A stretch of DNA of 64,000 nt from Bartonella sp. CM31XJBT (GCF_028618555.1 NZ_JAQITD010000003.1:62001-126000); one strand, 5' to 3'; shown: positions 38,792 through 50,214, numbered from the stretch's first letter. Notes: generated from the sequence alone by a model not told the origin. Numbers and translations: made by a program.

Positions 38792-39396
38792 TGTCTAGAA
38801 ATTTTATTGGAAAGATCTTTTGAAAGTAACAAAAAGATCTGTTCAGCCAACTCTTCCGCAACACGTTTTTTTGCATCTTCTTCTGCTTGCAGCGTTGCAT
38901 ATTCTTGACGAAGTTGCTCAAAAGATGCATTCATCATTGCTGTTCCTTTTGCAACAAGAGTATTTTTCATATCCTGCAAAGTATAAGAAGCTCTGCTCAT
39001 AACAGTTCCAACAGAAGGTCGTCCCTTTCTCTTTTTCTCGAAATCAACCTCTATCTGCATAGATTCTCTTGTAAAGACGGATATCTGTAATGCCAATTGA
39101 TAAGCAGGTAGAGAAGGTTTAGCACCATTTCCATACAAAAGAAAAAGCAGATGATTGCGCACCATTTGACCAAAACGATCCGAAGGTTCTTCCACAACAA
39201 TAGAAGCAAGCTTTTGCGCTAACCCCAAAGAAGCTTGTCCAGAAGGATGTCCAGAAGCAGGATTCCCATAAGAAGCAGAATCCATTGTCATTGCACTCTG
39301 CAACTCTTGACGGTAAAGCGGTTCAACTTTGCATCCACACAACAGTGTGAATACACCAGCTAAAATGACAAGAATAGAACTTCTAAAAAACGACAT
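38788..39396 (-). CDS. lptE: LPS-assembly lipoprotein LptE
   Basis: A 202-residue lipoprotein with a signal peptide ending 'LLCGC' (Cys22) and then 'KVEPLYR', a start common to alphaproteobacterial LptE, the plug partner of LptD in outer membrane LPS insertion. Its ATG overlaps the end of leuS by 14 bp, the usual leuS-lptE order. The usual next gene, holA, is not found here; the convergent tal gene follows instead. Identification rests on lipobox, size and position. Confidence 0.8.
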   Translation of the reverse strand: MSFFRSSILVILAGVFTLLCGCKVEPLYRQELQSAMTMDSASYGNPASGHPSGQASLGLAQKLASIVVEEPSDRFGQMVRNHLLFLLYGNGAKPSLPAYQLALQISVFTRESMQIEVDFEKKRKGRPSVGTVMSRASYTLQDMKNTLVAKGTAMMNASFEQLRQEYATLQAEEDAKKRVAEELAEQIFLLLSKDLSNKISRH

Positions 39397-42031
39397 TCAC
39401 AATCCTTTGTGGAACAACAATGATTTTTTTCACAGGCTTTTCAACCAGCTGCGCCTTTACAAAATCTAACGCCAAAACCGCTTCTTTAATCATCACCTCA
39501 TCAGCAGTTGCTGCAACGCTCACCTCACCGCGTTTTTTACCATTAATTTGTACTGGCAAAGTATAGCATTCCGCAACGGTTAACGCACGATCATAAACAG
39601 GCCAAGCAAGCGCAGACATTAAAGTTTTTCCTCCTAAAGCAGCATGACATTCTTCTGCTAAATGGGGCATCATGGGTGCAATCATGGCAAGAAAAAAATC
39701 CATAGCTTGACGTAAAGAAGCTTTCATTTCATCGTCAACACTTTCTATCCTATTTAACAACGGTGCCATAATATTCAAGAATTCATAAAGGCGTGCAATA
39801 GCCCGATTAAAAGCGAATTTTTCCAAATCATCTTCTACAGCGCAAAGCGTGCGATGTGCGACCTTTGAGAGTTCCAAAGCCGCCCCCTGATGCCCTGCAC
39901 AAGGTGCCACATCCTTTAAAATAGAAGCACTCACAGCCACATGGCGCCAAACACGCTGTACAAAGCGATGTGCACCTTCAACACCAGATTCTGTCCAAAT
40001 GACATCCCGCTCGGGAGGAGAATCTGACAACACAAACCAACGCACAGTATCAGCGCCATAAGATGCAATAATATCATCAGGATCAACGACATTCTTTTTT
40101 GATTTTGACATTTTCTCAATCAAACCAATCGTCACTTCACTTTGATCGGTTAATTTATAAGCACACCGCTTTCCATCTTTTTCAACAATCGAAATTTCTG
40201 CTGGAGAAACCCACCCTTGATCATCCCGATAGGTTTCATGCACCACCATCCCTTGGGTAAAAAGCCCCTTAAAAGGCTCATCTACCGTCACATGACCGAC
40301 CAATTTCATAGCACGCATAAAAAAGCGCGCATAAAGAAGATGCAAAATGGCATGCTCAATTCCACCAATATATTGTTGCACAGGCAACCATTCAGCTGTT
40401 GCTTGTTTGTCAACAGGTCCCTGCGCAAAAGGAGCCGTAAAGCGTGCATAATACCAAGAAGAGTCAACAAATGTGTCCATGGTATCGGTTTCGCGTTTGG
40501 CAGGTTGACCACAGGAAGGACAAGTAACATTCTGCCACCTTTCATGTCGTGCAAGAGGATTTCCTGGTTGATCAAAAGTAACATCATCAGGCAACACAAC
40601 CGGTAAATTGGCACGTGGAACAGGAACAACCCCACAAGTTGTACAATGGATCATCGGAATGGGACACCCCCAATAACGTTGACGCGAAATCCCCCAATCA
40701 CGCAAACGAAATTGCACTGTTTTCTTCCCTTGCGGTTGCCCATTGAGCATTTGTTTTTCAAGCTTTTTAGCAGCTTCTTCAAAAGCTTGTTGGGGTGTTA
40801 AACCATCCAAAAAACTGGAATTGATCATCACCCCATCACCCGTATAAGCTGTTTCAGTAATAACAAAATCTTCTGCTTGCTCTCCTTTTGGTAAAACCAC
40901 CGGTTTTATTGGAAGATCATATTTACGCGCAAAATCGAAATCTCTCTGATCATGAGCCGGACAACCAAAAACAACCCCTGTTCCATAGTCCATAAGCACA
41001 AAATTCGCGATATAAACGGGAATATGTACTGTTGAATCGAAAGGATGAACAGCCAAAAGGGGCGTGAGAAACCCTTGTTTTTCAGCTGTTTCAAGTGCTG
41101 CTGTTGTCGTTCCACCACACCGACAATTTTCAATAAAAGCACTCAACGCTTTGTCTTTTTTTGCCAAAGCTTGTGCAATAGGATGATCAACAGACAGAGC
41201 CAAAAAGGAAGCGCCAAACAGTGTATCAGGACGCGTTGAATAACAAACAACCTCATCAAATTTCTCACAAACATCATCAGCATCACCCGCCGACTTTAAA
41301 GCCCAACGAATCAGCAAACCTTGTGATTTTCCAATCCAGTTTTTTTGCATGGTGCGAACTTTTTCCGGCCATTGGTTCAGCTCTTCAAGCCCTGCCAAGA
41401 GATCTTCACTAAAGTCGCTAATTTTGAAAAACCACTGCGTCAACTCACGTTGTTCCACCAACGCACCAGAACGCCATCCCCGCCCATCAACAACCTGTTC
41501 ATTGGCCAAAACAGTATGATCAACAGGGTCCCAATTCACCTTAGCCACTTTACGTGCTACCAACCCCTTTTGATAGAAATCAAGGAACAACATTTGTTGG
41601 CGGTGGTAATATTCCACATCACAAGTTGCAAATTCACGCGCCCAATCGAGTGAGAGTCCTAATTGTTTTAATTGCCCGCGCATGACCGCAATATTTTGAT
41701 AGGTCCAAGTTTTAGGATGCACTTTACTTTGCAGAGCAGCATTTTCAGCTGGCATACCAAAAGCATCCCACCCCATGGGATGAAGCACATTAAAACCCTT
41801 TGCCCTTTTATAGCGTGCCACCACATCCCCCATGGCATAATTGCGCACATGCCCCATGTGAATACGGCCAGAAGGATAAGGAAACATTTCTAAAACATAA
41901 TATTTTTCACGAGCATCTTCTTGAAGAGTCTGAAAAATTTTCTTTTCATCCCAAATTTCTTGCCATTTTTTTTCTCTCGCACGTGGATTATAGCGTTCGC
42001 CTATATTATAATGTCCAATTGTCATTCCCAT
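39383..42031 (-). CDS. leuS: Leucyl-tRNA synthetase
   Basis: An 882-residue class I aminoacyl-tRNA synthetase that charges tRNA-Leu and edits mischarged products. The HIGH signature is 'HMGH' (58-61) and the KMSKS loop is 'KMSKSKKN' near residues 640-650. The CP1 editing domain and the zinc-like 'CTTCG'/'CPSCG' pairs are present. ATG 42031 follows 'aagag' by 5 nt. It is translationally linked to lptE. Confidence 0.97.
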   Translation of the reverse strand: MGMTIGHYNIGERYNPRAREKKWQEIWDEKKIFQTLQEDAREKYYVLEMFPYPSGRIHMGHVRNYAMGDVVARYKRAKGFNVLHPMGWDAFGMPAENAALQSKVHPKTWTYQNIAVMRGQLKQLGLSLDWAREFATCDVEYYHRQQMLFLDFYQKGLVARKVAKVNWDPVDHTVLANEQVVDGRGWRSGALVEQRELTQWFFKISDFSEDLLAGLEELNQWPEKVRTMQKNWIGKSQGLLIRWALKSAGDADDVCEKFDEVVCYSTRPDTLFGASFLALSVDHPIAQALAKKDKALSAFIENCRCGGTTTAALETAEKQGFLTPLLAVHPFDSTVHIPVYIANFVLMDYGTGVVFGCPAHDQRDFDFARKYDLPIKPVVLPKGEQAEDFVITETAYTGDGVMINSSFLDGLTPQQAFEEAAKKLEKQMLNGQPQGKKTVQFRLRDWGISRQRYWGCPIPMIHCTTCGVVPVPRANLPVVLPDDVTFDQPGNPLARHERWQNVTCPSCGQPAKRETDTMDTFVDSSWYYARFTAPFAQGPVDKQATAEWLPVQQYIGGIEHAILHLLYARFFMRAMKLVGHVTVDEPFKGLFTQGMVVHETYRDDQGWVSPAEISIVEKDGKRCAYKLTDQSEVTIGLIEKMSKSKKNVVDPDDIIASYGADTVRWFVLSDSPPERDVIWTESGVEGAHRFVQRVWRHVAVSASILKDVAPCAGHQGAALELSKVAHRTLCAVEDDLEKFAFNRAIARLYEFLNIMAPLLNRIESVDDEMKASLRQAMDFFLAMIAPMMPHLAEECHAALGGKTLMSALAWPVYDRALTVAECYTLPVQINGKKRGEVSVAATADEVMIKEAVLALDFVKAQLVEKPVKKIIVVPQRIVNVVF

Positions 42032-42190
42032 TATACTCTTTTAATAAAACAGAACCAAAAACTTGTTTTATTATGCTTGACCATGGATTAACCTCATCGT
42101 CAACATTTTCGTGAAATATTTCCCTAAGTATTTTATAAAACTTTAAAAAAAACGACCAACTCTTGAACAAAAAAGGTAAAGCACAAAAAT

Positions 42191-42880
42191 ATGAATACAC
42201 AAACGCCCCTCGATGCCCCTTCCGTTGAAGCATGGCAAAACCTTCAAAAAGACATTGCAGCAATATGCCAAGAGCTACAACGCCCTGTAGAAGAAATTGA
42301 ACTTATCGCTGTTTCAAAAACTGTTTCTGCTATTGATATACGACCCCTTTTGCAAGCAGGCCAATCTTTGTTTGCAGAAAACCGCGTACAAGAAGCAGCA
42401 CAAAAATGGCCTGCTTTACGTCAACAATTTGAAAATATTAAACTTCATCTCATCGGTCCCCTACAATCAAATAAAACAGCAGAGGCGATCAAACTTTTTG
42501 ATGTTATTCAAACGGTTGACCGTGAAAAAATAGCCAAAAGCTTAGCTGAAGAAATGGAAAAACAAAAAAGGCATCTTCCTTGCTATGTTCAGGTTAACAT
42601 TGGCTTAGAACCGCAAAAAAGTGGTATCGCACCACAAGAAGCTACATCTTTTGTCAACCAATGCAAAAACAACTATGGACTTGATATCATCGGACTTATG
42701 GGCATTCCCCCTGTCGATGAAAACCCCGGCCCCTATTTCGCACTGTTAGCAAAATTAGCAAAACAAGCAGGTCTTCCAAAGCTTTCCATGGGCATGTCCA
42801 GTGACTTCAAAACCGCTCTACAGTTTGGCTCTAACGTCCTTCGCATTGGCTCTGCTTTATTTGGAAAACGTCCTGTGTAA
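42191..42880 (+). CDS. yggS: PLP homeostasis protein (YggS family)
   Basis: A 229-residue single-domain PLP-binding barrel protein (PLPBP/YggS), thought to buffer pyridoxal phosphate and influence amino acid balance. The PLP lysine is Lys43 in 'LIAVSKTVS'. 'AENRVQEAAQKWPAL' and the C-terminal phosphate-binding 'LSMGMSSDFKTAL' and 'LRIGSALFG' are conserved. It is divergent from leuS. A decayed copy of its last 35 codons lies 160 bp downstream. Confidence 0.92.
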   Translation: MNTQTPLDAPSVEAWQNLQKDIAAICQELQRPVEEIELIAVSKTVSAIDIRPLLQAGQSLFAENRVQEAAQKWPALRQQFENIKLHLIGPLQSNKTAEAIKLFDVIQTVDREKIAKSLAEEMEKQKRHLPCYVQVNIGLEPQKSGIAPQEATSFVNQCKNNYGLDIIGLMGIPPVDENPGPYFALLAKLAKQAGLPKLSMGMSSDFKTALQFGSNVLRIGSALFGKRPV

Positions 42881-43029
42881 ATTCATTCCCCCTTCATATA
42901 ATCTCCCTTGAAAATTCTACGAACAAGCCAAAAACAGCAGAAATGAGAAAAAATATTTCCTTCAATATCAATAAAAGAGCAATTCTAGCAAAAAAGATTC
43001 CAGTCCCTCTTTCATCCTGTTAGCAAAAG

Positions 43030-43145
43030 CTGGTTTCTCAAATCTCTCACCGGCACATCCACAACACGTACAATAGCTTCAAGATAGCATTGCAATTTGG
43101 CTCTCATATTCTCGCACATTGGCTCTACTTTACTCCCCTCTGACC
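43030..43145 (+). pseudogene. Decayed duplicate of the yggS 3' end
   Basis: Same orientation as yggS. 'agcttcaagatagcattgc', 'aatttggctctcatattct' and 'cgcacattggctctactt' align with 42800-42868. The reading SFKIALQFGSHIL matches DFKTALQFGSNVL of the gene, then a one-base shift breaks the frame. It also fits the pattern seen at priA, ftsK and rpmF. Confidence 0.75.
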
Positions 43146-43961
43146 GCCTCTCCAGCAAAAGCAATATAAAAAATAAATCCTTATATAAAGGCAAAATGAT
43201 AAGAGGGGCGTTGCGCATGAATGAAAAAACTGTCGCGAAATAAATAATTACAAAAGAATATTGAATAAGATCATCGCAATGATTTCCATTGAAAATCATG
43301 AATTCTCTTAACTTCTCCAACACGCGTAAACAATTTCCCCACATGCCAATGGCATAAAGCAGACAAAAAGAGGCTTATGGTTACATAATACAGTAACAAA
43401 ACTCTTTCATGTAAGTCACTTGAGCAAAATAAACATCTCAAATGCTCAATAGAGCACCAAGAACCGCGCTAAACAACATGATAGCAATCTATAAGGTCAA
43501 CGATAGCATAGAGCCTTTCTATGCTCTACAAAGCGTAAAATACAGTCAATATCCGCCTGAAAAATAAAAGAACTAATCCCAAGCATATGCGCATAATACA
43601 TGCACGCAAAACAATGGAAATGAGAACGATTTCAATAACGATATTCCTTTATCATTATTCCTTTGTCGATCTCGTAAACAAAGAGAAAAACTTCAACTTT
43701 TCATATGCCTAATTTTTCTAATTTTAAACTTTAATTAAGGAAAAACAGGGGATATTTCTTATATTTTAAAATATTGCAAATAATATTATTATCTTCTTAA
43801 GAAGAAGATTTCATGTATACATAGTATAGATATTATTTATACAGTATTTTTATTGTTATTTTTAAAATTTATATTTGACATTTTTCTAAAAATACATGAT
43901 AGACATTTGAAATGTATCATTATGATACTACTTTTAATGTAGATAATTAAGGAGAATTAAT
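43146..43961. other. AT-rich spacer before the bacteriocin-like gene
   Basis: No gene recognised. The right end (about 43690-43960) is extremely AT-rich with 'cttcttaagaagaag' (an inverted repeat, near 43794) and a ribosome site 'aaggaga' at 43949. Promoters for the following small genes are likely here but cannot be placed. Confidence 0.4.
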
Positions 43962-44249
43962 ATTTTTGGTTCATGCAGCACATTCGGTCATATAGCGACA
44001 AAGCCTTCTTTTGGTCATTCGCACAATTCAAGACCTACTCATGGAAATGCATGCAGTCCTAATGCTTTTCTTTCTCACATGAATGCACAAGGTTTTGACT
44101 ATGCAGTTGCAGGAGGGATAACCGGAGCAGCATTGGGAGCTGCAACTGGTCCAGGTGCACTTATGGGTGGACTTACTGGTGCCACGACTGGTTTCTTCGG
44201 AGGTTTTGGTTTAAGGTTCGTACAGAAAGTTCATGAGTGTTGGTTCTAA
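43962..44249 (+). CDS. Bacteriocin-like glycine-zipper peptide, ATT start or start-codon mutant
   Basis: A 95-codon frame whose only well-spaced start after 'aaggaga' is ATT (6 nt); one base change would make ATG. The product begins I/M-FGSCSTFGHIATK. A central Gly/Ala-rich stretch 'AVAGGITGAALGAATGPGAL' continues as 'MGGLTGATTGFFGGFG', and the peptide ends 'VQKVHECWF'. Such GxxxG-rich amphipathic segments occur in class II bacteriocins and in glycine-zipper envelope proteins. The internal ATG at 44079 (56 residues) has no ribosome site. It is next to a small membrane protein frame like an immunity gene. The AT-rich setting suggests acquired DNA. Confidence 0.4.
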   Translation: MFGSCSTFGHIATKPSFGHSHNSRPTHGNACSPNAFLSHMNAQGFDYAVAGGITGAALGAATGPGALMGGLTGATTGFFGGFGLRFVQKVHECWF

Positions 44250-44321
44250 TTTTTAGAGAGCAACTATAAAGATATCTCTGAAGTTAATAATTTGTAATTA
44301 TATTATAATTTGGATTGCGTG

Positions 44322-44524
44322 ATGACAGATTTTACTCATAAAATTATTGAAACGCTTATAGCAACATTTTTTTTGGTTTAATATATCTTTTTTATTATAA
44401 GTTTATTTATTATAGTTGGAAAGATTCTCTAAAAAAATCATTATTAATAAGCTCAATATTATTTCTTGTTAGTCTTTTATTTAACTATATTGGTTTATAT
44501 CAAATTTTGAGAAATATTTTATAA
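44322..44524 (+). pseudogene. Small membrane protein split by a shift at a T8 tract
   Basis: ATG at 44322 (or GTG at 44319) opens MTDFTHKIIETLIAT and then meets TAA after the run of eight T at 44367-44374. A shift to the -1 frame there continues as 'GLIYLFYYKFIYYSWKDSL' and 'LLISSILFLVSLLFNYIG' to a TAA at 44522. The joined product would be about 67 residues with two membrane helices, the size and shape of bacteriocin immunity proteins. The tract ends in T TTT TTG, a possible -1 slippery site, so programmed slippage, mutation or read error are all open. Bases 44525-44774 show only the acs leader. Confidence 0.35.
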
Positions 44525-44774
44525 TAGACATTTTTAAAATGTCTTAGTGTGTTTATAAAAAGCTCTATACCGCAATAGGTTTTGCTATATTTGAGTATCC
44601 TAAAAACATAGAATACCCTCTTTAATATCATCACATCAGATTTAAAAATTGACTATTCTAATCTTTGTCATTTAGTCTAACCTCACAATGAAAAGCTTTT
44701 GGGAAAACTCTGCCACAAATATAACCATACAAAAATACAGAGGCAGATTTTCAAAACAATAAAAAGAGGGAAAC

Positions 44775-46718
44775 ATGACTGAAAAAATCTATCCAGTATC
44801 AGAAGAGATCAAAAAAAATACTTTACTCGATGAGGAAACTTATCAACAATGGTATCGAGAAAGCATCGATGATCCAGAAAGCTTCTGGGCAAAACATGGT
44901 CAACGCATTGAATGGTTTAAACCTTTTACAAAAGTAAAAAACACTTCTTTTAACGGAGATGTCTCCATTCAATGGTACGAAGATGGGATAACAAATGTTG
45001 CCTATAATTGCATTGATCGCCACCTGAAAACCCATGGAGACAAAATCGCACTCATTTGGGAAGGAGATAATCCTTACCATGATAAAAAAATAACCTATAA
45101 CGAGCTTTATGAACATGTTTGTCGTTTTGCTAATCTTTTGAAAAGTCGTGGCATTAAGAAAGGCGATAAAGTAACCATTTATCTCCCCATGGTACCCGAA
45201 GCAGCCTATGCCATGCTTGCTTGTGCTCGCATTGGAGCTATTCATTCGGTTATTTTTGCTGGCTTTTCTGCTGAGGCAATAGCAGGACGCCTTGTCGATT
45301 GTGAATCAACCTTCATTATTACCGCTGATCAAGGCTTGCGTGGCAGCAAACGGATCAACTTAAAAGACAATGTTGATCATGCTATTGAGATAGCCGCGCG
45401 CCAAAACGTGCAGGTGGACCAAGTCATGGTTATACGGCGAACTTGTGGACCCATTCAATGGGTAGAGGGGCGTGATTTTTGGTACCACGAAGAGATAGCT
45501 CATGCCAAAACAGCTTGTCCACCAGAACCAATGAATGCTGAAGATCCACTTTTTATTCTTTATACTTCAGGCTCCACCGGCAAACCTAAAGGTGTTTTGC
45601 ATACCACAGCGGGCTATCTTGTTTTTGCCTCGATGACTCACCAATATGTTTTTGATTACCACCCCAATGAAGTTTACTGGTGCACAGCTGATATTGGGTG
45701 GATTACCGGTCATTCTTACTTGGTTTATGGACCTTTATGCAATGGTGCGACCACTTTAATGTTTGAAGGCACACCAACCTTTCCTGACAAAGGCAGATTC
45801 TGGGAAATTGTCGACAAACACCAAGTCAATACGCTCTATACAGCACCAACAGCTATCCGCGCCTTAATGGGAGCAGGAAATTCGTTTGTTGAACACTCAG
45901 ACAGAACATCGTTGCGTCTTTTAGGCACGGTAGGAGAACCGATTAATCCAGAAGCATGGGAATGGTTTTATCATATAATTGGAAATGACCGTTGTCCGAT
46001 TCTCGATACATGGTGGCAAACGGAAACAGGAGGGCATATGATCACGCCCTTGCCCGGTGCAACACCCCTCAAAGCAGGATCGGCCACACGTCCTTTTTTT
46101 GGTGTTCAACCCCAAATTGTTGATGCCCAAGGCAATGTTTTAGAAGGTGAAGCAGAAGGCAATCTTTGTATCAGTGATTCATGGCCCGGACAAATGCGCA
46201 CACTTTATAAGGATCATGAACGCTTTATTCAAACTTATTTTTCCTCCTATAAAGGAAAATATTTTTCAGGCGATAGCTGTAGGCGCGATAGCGACGGTTA
46301 TTATTGGATCACAGGACGAGTTGATGACATTCTCAATGTCTCGGGGCACAGGTTAGGAACTGCTGAAATTGAATCAGCTCTTGTTTCTCATCCCGCTGTA
46401 TCAGAAGCAGCTATTGTGGGTTACCCGCATCCCATTAAAGGACAAGGAATTTATAGTTTTGTGACTCTCATGGAAGGAACAGAGCCAAGTGAAGAATTGC
46501 AAAAAGACCTTATCAAGCATGTGAGACAAGAAATAGGCTCTATTGCCATATTGGATAAAATTCAGTTTGCTCCGCAGCTTCCCAAAACACGATCAGGGAA
46601 AATTATGAGACGTATTTTACGAAAAATCGCTGAAAACGATTTTGATACTCTCGGAGATATTTCAACCCTTGCCGAACCACAAGTTGTTGAAGATCTGATT
46701 GCCAACCGACAAAACTAA
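44775..46718 (+). CDS. acsA: Acetyl-CoA synthetase
   Basis: A 647-residue AMP-forming acetate-CoA ligase, activating acetate via acetyl-AMP. The P-loop-like motif '[10 protein letters not shown]' lies near residues 264-273. '[16 protein letters not shown]' and the C-terminal 'RSGKIMRR', whose lysine (about 609) is the acetylation-regulated residue in the family, are present. 'agagggaaac' precedes ATG. It appears monocistronic. Confidence 0.96.
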   Translation: MTEKIYPVSEEIKKNTLLDEETYQQWYRESIDDPESFWAKHGQRIEWFKPFTKVKNTSFNGDVSIQWYEDGITNVAYNCIDRHLKTHGDKIALIWEGDNPYHDKKITYNELYEHVCRFANLLKSRGIKKGDKVTIYLPMVPEAAYAMLACARIGAIHSVIFAGFSAEAIAGRLVDCESTFIITADQGLRGSKRINLKDNVDHAIEIAARQNVQVDQVMVIRRTCGPIQWVEGRDFWYHEEIAHAKTACPPEPMNAEDPLFILYTSGSTGKPKGVLHTTAGYLVFASMTHQYVFDYHPNEVYWCTADIGWITGHSYLVYGPLCNGATTLMFEGTPTFPDKGRFWEIVDKHQVNTLYTAPTAIRALMGAGNSFVEHSDRTSLRLLGTVGEPINPEAWEWFYHIIGNDRCPILDTWWQTETGGHMITPLPGATPLKAGSATRPFFGVQPQIVDAQGNVLEGEAEGNLCISDSWPGQMRTLYKDHERFIQTYFSSYKGKYFSGDSCRRDSDGYYWITGRVDDILNVSGHRLGTAEIESALVSHPAVSEAAIVGYPHPIKGQGIYSFVTLMEGTEPSEELQKDLIKHVRQEIGSIAILDKIQFAPQLPKTRSGKIMRRILRKIAENDFDTLGDISTLAEPQVVEDLIANRQN

Positions 46719-47253
46719 AAAACACGACGCAATACAACATACGGTGGTTTTTGTTTTTTTTGCTAAAATTATCTCAGCATTATTACGAAAACCACCAAGG
46801 AGAATAAAAAACAAAACAATGCATGAGAAGCTCAATCATTCTAACAACAAACGCTTTTTTTCATAACAGGTAAGAAATAATTTAAGCAAAAACCTCAAGA
46901 TTGGGATGCGAACAAGAATAAGAAAGTAAGATAAAAAGAGCAACATAGCTTTTTAAAATCACCCAATGTCCACTCAATGCAAAAAAAGCCTCTGAGTAAG
47001 AAGGAAAAATAGTTCTGATGTTTATGCTAGAATCCCTTTGAAATTCCTGCTAAAATCATAAATAAAGCTAAAAAAAGAAAGTATAAGTGATAATATTCTT
47101 GAGCAAAAATATTTATCGATAACGAGGGTGTATAAAAAATATTGAAAACCATGAAATCTAAAATAAACAAGCTTACAACAAAAATCTAAAGCAATGAAAG
47201 TAAGAGTTTTTAGAATAAATGATGCAATATAAAATCAGGAGTAATAATAAAAA
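46719..47253. other. Spacer between acsA and ftsE
   Basis: About 535 bases, AT-rich. A loose inverted repeat 'ggtggtttt' (46743) and 'aaaaccacc' (46789), with a 37-base loop, could fold, but it is not a convincing terminator. The 3' end carries the ftsE leader with 'caggag' 10-12 nt before its GTG. No repeat-family match. Confidence 0.4.
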
Positions 47254-47913
47254 GTGATTCATTTTGAAAATGTCGGCCTACGCTATGGAATGGGCCCTGA
47301 GGTCCTTCGTGATATTAGCTTTCATATTCCTCCTGGATCATTTCAATTTCTCACAGGTGCCTCTGGAGCAGGGAAAACGTCGCTGATGCGTCTTATGTTT
47401 TTGGCACTCAAACCCACCCGCGGTCATATTGATCTCTTTGGAACAGACACAGCATTACTCAAACGACAAGAGCTCCCTGCGCTGCGACAACGTATCGGTG
47501 TGGTTTTTCAAGATTTTCGTTTACTCGACCACATGACCACTTATGAAAATGTCTCCTTACCTTTACGCATTAAAGGACAGGAAGAAGCAACCTATCGCAG
47601 TGAAGTGGAAGATCTTCTCTGTTGGGTAGGTCTTGGAGATCATATTCATGTTTTACCACCGGTTCTTTCCGGTGGGGAAAAACAAAGGGTAGCCATTGCA
47701 CGCGCACTCATTGATCAACCTGAAATTCTACTTGCCGATGAACCCACTGGAAATGTCGATCCGCCCTTGGCAAAACGCCTCCTCCGTTTGTTTATTGAAT
47801 TAAACCGTTTTGGAACGGCTGTTATCATTGCCACCCATGATATTGCCTTAATGGAACAAGTTGCAGCACGGCGTATGCTTCTCCATAACGGACGGATGAC
47901 GATTCATGAATAA
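47254..47913 (+). CDS. ftsE: Cell division ATPase FtsE
   Basis: A 219-residue ABC ATPase that, with FtsX, controls septal peptidoglycan hydrolases. Walker A 'GASGAGKTS' (35-43), signature 'LSGGEKQRV' and Walker B 'ILLADEPTGNVD' are intact. It starts at GTG. It overlaps ftsX by 8 bp, the conserved arrangement. Confidence 0.95.
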   Translation: MIHFENVGLRYGMGPEVLRDISFHIPPGSFQFLTGASGAGKTSLMRLMFLALKPTRGHIDLFGTDTALLKRQELPALRQRIGVVFQDFRLLDHMTTYENVSLPLRIKGQEEATYRSEVEDLLCWVGLGDHIHVLPPVLSGGEKQRVAIARALIDQPEILLADEPTGNVDPPLAKRLLRLFIELNRFGTAVIIATHDIALMEQVAARRMLLHNGRMTIHE

Positions 47914-48859
47914 GTCTTTCCCCATTTTTACAAGCAATAAAAAAAATACAACAGCGATTATTCCCAGTGGTAATATTTCTGGAAAAGCATTGGTTGCCGT
48001 AATTGCTATTATGACATTTCTTTCAAGCCTCACCTTAATCGGTGTTGATTTAGTCCAACATGCTGCCCAAAATTGGAGTAATCAGATTAGCTATGAAGCA
48101 ACAATACAAATACGTCCCATTGACAATGTTGATATCAACAAAGCACTCCGTGATGCCGTACAATTGGTTAAAACATTTTCTGGTGTACAAGATGCAAAAA
48201 TTGTTGACCAAAAAGCTACAGAAAAGTTACTGGAGCCATGGCTTGGAACAGGCTTCAATGTCAATGAACTACCCCTTCCCCGCCTCATCATTGTGACCCT
48301 GAATGGGGATGAAAAAATCAATTTTGCAGCCATTAATCACGCCATTAAAACCCAAATTCCAGGAGGTCAATTTGATGATCACCGTGTTTGGGTTCATCGT
48401 TTTGCGACCATGGCACACACCACTGTTTTCATTGGTTTTTCAATTTTAGCATTGGTTCTAGGTTCTCTTATCCTCACCATCATTTTTGCCACCCGCAATG
48501 CATTGGCAGAAAATACACATATTATCAATGTCTTATATTTCCTTGGTACTGAAACTCTTTTCATTGCCCGCCAATTTGACTGGCATTTTTTTAAAACCGC
48601 GCTGCGTGGTTCTTTATATGGTGGTCTTACAAGCATATTTCTGTTTTCAGCCTTTTGTCTCTGGACGAATTATAACTTGGGAAGAGTGGAAGCTAGCCAA
48701 ATAACAGCTTTGTTTGGACATCTTTCCATAAGTTCCATTCCTTACGGAAAAATCATTTTTCTTATTATTTTCGTTTCTTTTCTTACCACCCTTACAAACC
48801 GCATGACTATTTTAACACAACTGAAAAAAATCGATCAATGTGAAAACGGTTTATTTTAA
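47906..48859 (+). CDS. ftsX: Cell division permease FtsX
   Basis: A 317-residue membrane partner of FtsE. There is one membrane helix at about residues 29-50, a periplasmic domain of about 120 residues, and three helices in the C-terminal half ('FIGFSILALVLGSLILTIIF', 'GGLTSIFLFSAFCLW', 'IIFLIIFVSFLTTLT'). This is the FtsX topology, and the overlap with ftsE confirms it. Confidence 0.93.
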   Translation: MNKSFPIFTSNKKNTTAIIPSGNISGKALVAVIAIMTFLSSLTLIGVDLVQHAAQNWSNQISYEATIQIRPIDNVDINKALRDAVQLVKTFSGVQDAKIVDQKATEKLLEPWLGTGFNVNELPLPRLIIVTLNGDEKINFAAINHAIKTQIPGGQFDDHRVWVHRFATMAHTTVFIGFSILALVLGSLILTIIFATRNALAENTHIINVLYFLGTETLFIARQFDWHFFKTALRGSLYGGLTSIFLFSAFCLWTNYNLGRVEASQITALFGHLSISSIPYGKIIFLIIFVSFLTTLTNRMTILTQLKKIDQCENGLF

Positions 48860-49529
48860 TTTTATGACTCACAACACTTACAACTCATTGACGCAAAACA
48901 ATTTAGAACGTCCTCTTCCAAAACGGCTCCACTATAGTTGGTCTCCCCGCTTTTTATTTCGCTATTTTCCACCGACAACCCTTACTCTTTCAATCATTGT
49001 TTTCATTTTCTGGAGCGGTTTTATCATTTTTTCTGAAAAAACTGAACGACTTTCTCCCCCACAGCCTCTCCCCAAAGCTGATGCCATCATTGTGCTGACA
49101 GGCGGAGAAAACCGAATAGAGACAGGACTTAATCTCTTACAAAGGGGGCTTGGTTCACGTCTCCTCATCAGTGGTGTAAATACCACAACCAACCTGAAAA
49201 GTCTCATGCATAACATGCATATTACCCGACGGCTTATCTCCTGTTGTATTGACATCGGGCATCAAGCGATTAACACCAGAGGAAATGCTAAAGAAAGCGC
49301 CGATTGGATCAAAAAACACCACTATAAAACCCTTTATATCGTCACCCATGATTACCATGTGTGGCGCTCGATGCGAGAACTTAAATATTTAATGCCTGAT
49401 ATCCATTTCATTGCCTATCCTGTTAAAAAGAACAATGCTGAAAGCGCAATACAACAGATCAATCAAATCCGCATTCTCATATTCCAATATATTAAAACGC
49501 TCCAAGTCTATATCAGAACCGCATTCTAA
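48840..49529 (+). CDS. YdcF/SanA-like DUF218 membrane protein
   Basis: A 229-residue protein with one N-terminal membrane anchor (about residues 45-67) and a DUF218 domain: 'ADAIIVLTGGENRIETGLNL' near residue 80, 'INTRGNAKESADWIK' and 'IVTHDYHVWRSMREL'. The family includes SanA and ElyC, linked to envelope barrier or peptidoglycan precursor functions. It overlaps ftsX by 20 bp if it starts at GTG 48840; ATG 48864 is the alternative. In many alphaproteobacteria plsC follows; here a gap of 2.6 kb follows instead. Confidence 0.8.
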   Translation: MKTVYFNFMTHNTYNSLTQNNLERPLPKRLHYSWSPRFLFRYFPPTTLTLSIIVFIFWSGFIIFSEKTERLSPPQPLPKADAIIVLTGGENRIETGLNLLQRGLGSRLLISGVNTTTNLKSLMHNMHITRRLISCCIDIGHQAINTRGNAKESADWIKKHHYKTLYIVTHDYHVWRSMRELKYLMPDIHFIAYPVKKNNAESAIQQINQIRILIFQYIKTLQVYIRTAF

Positions 49530-49794
49530 TCTTTATCCTTCTGACTTTTTAAAAACCTTGCCATCTTCTGACCTCTTCATACCTTTCTCTCATACTCTTC
49601 CACAAGAGGTTGCTTCTATAAAAGCTCGACAGAGCTACCTTCATACAACACAGAACACCCCACAATACATGTATCACTGTATTGCACATTCACCCAAAAC
49701 ATCTCTTACATCCCAAACATATCTCACAGCACGGGATCTGTACATGCCATCTCAATATATAAGCTCTTGTAAATAGAGCCCCCAGACAACTATA

Positions 49795-49822
49795 AGATCT
49801 CCCGACTTGTTATAGGAGATCT
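49795..49822. other. Short inverted repeat
   Basis: 'agatctcc' and 'ggagatct' form a perfect 8-bp stem with a 12-base loop, 265 bp after the DUF218 gene. No T run follows, so terminator function is doubtful. Bases 49530-49794 show nothing else. Confidence 0.35.
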
Positions 49823-49829
49823 ATTGATA

Positions 49830-50105
49830 CCACCGTCTTTACGCTTCATAAAAATACAAACCGCTCCACCCTATATTTTGCCGCCCCCCAAGTATTACGA
49901 TAGCTCAAGCCTCTTGGGATGATTGGTAAGAGGCATGCATTACGCCTTTCTTAAACACAAACATACCAATCTCATATGACATGCAAAGAAGTAATTTTAA
50001 TAGATTTAAAATGAGAAAATTTATGATAGTTAGATTTCTCATTCAACAGAGAGAATGTTAAACTATCATTATAAGTCAATATATTAGTAACAATCTCTTA
50101 TTCTA
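49830..50105 (-). repeat. Family A repeat, reverse, decayed
   Basis: 'accaccgtctttacgcttc', 'ctcttgggatgattggta', 'atatgacatgcaaagaag', 'aatttatgatagttagatt' and 'tcattataagtcaatata' follow the family order. It is partner of the forward copy at 50600 in an inverted pair. Confidence 0.5.
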
Positions 50106-50214
50106 AAAAGCATCTTCTTAAGAGCATTTTAGATCACAGATAGGAATAAGCTCAAAACGCACACAGCTACAAATACCCCACGTTTTTTATCGCAATCTTT
50201 TTTGAAATCATTTT

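Noticed and set aside
46743-46797. Terminator of acsA
   Set aside because: The inverted repeat has a 37-base loop and no T run after the second arm.
49411-49776. 121-codon frame after the DUF218 gene, possible plsC remnant
   Set aside because: It overlaps the DUF218 gene in another frame and its product has no HxxxxD acyltransferase motif.
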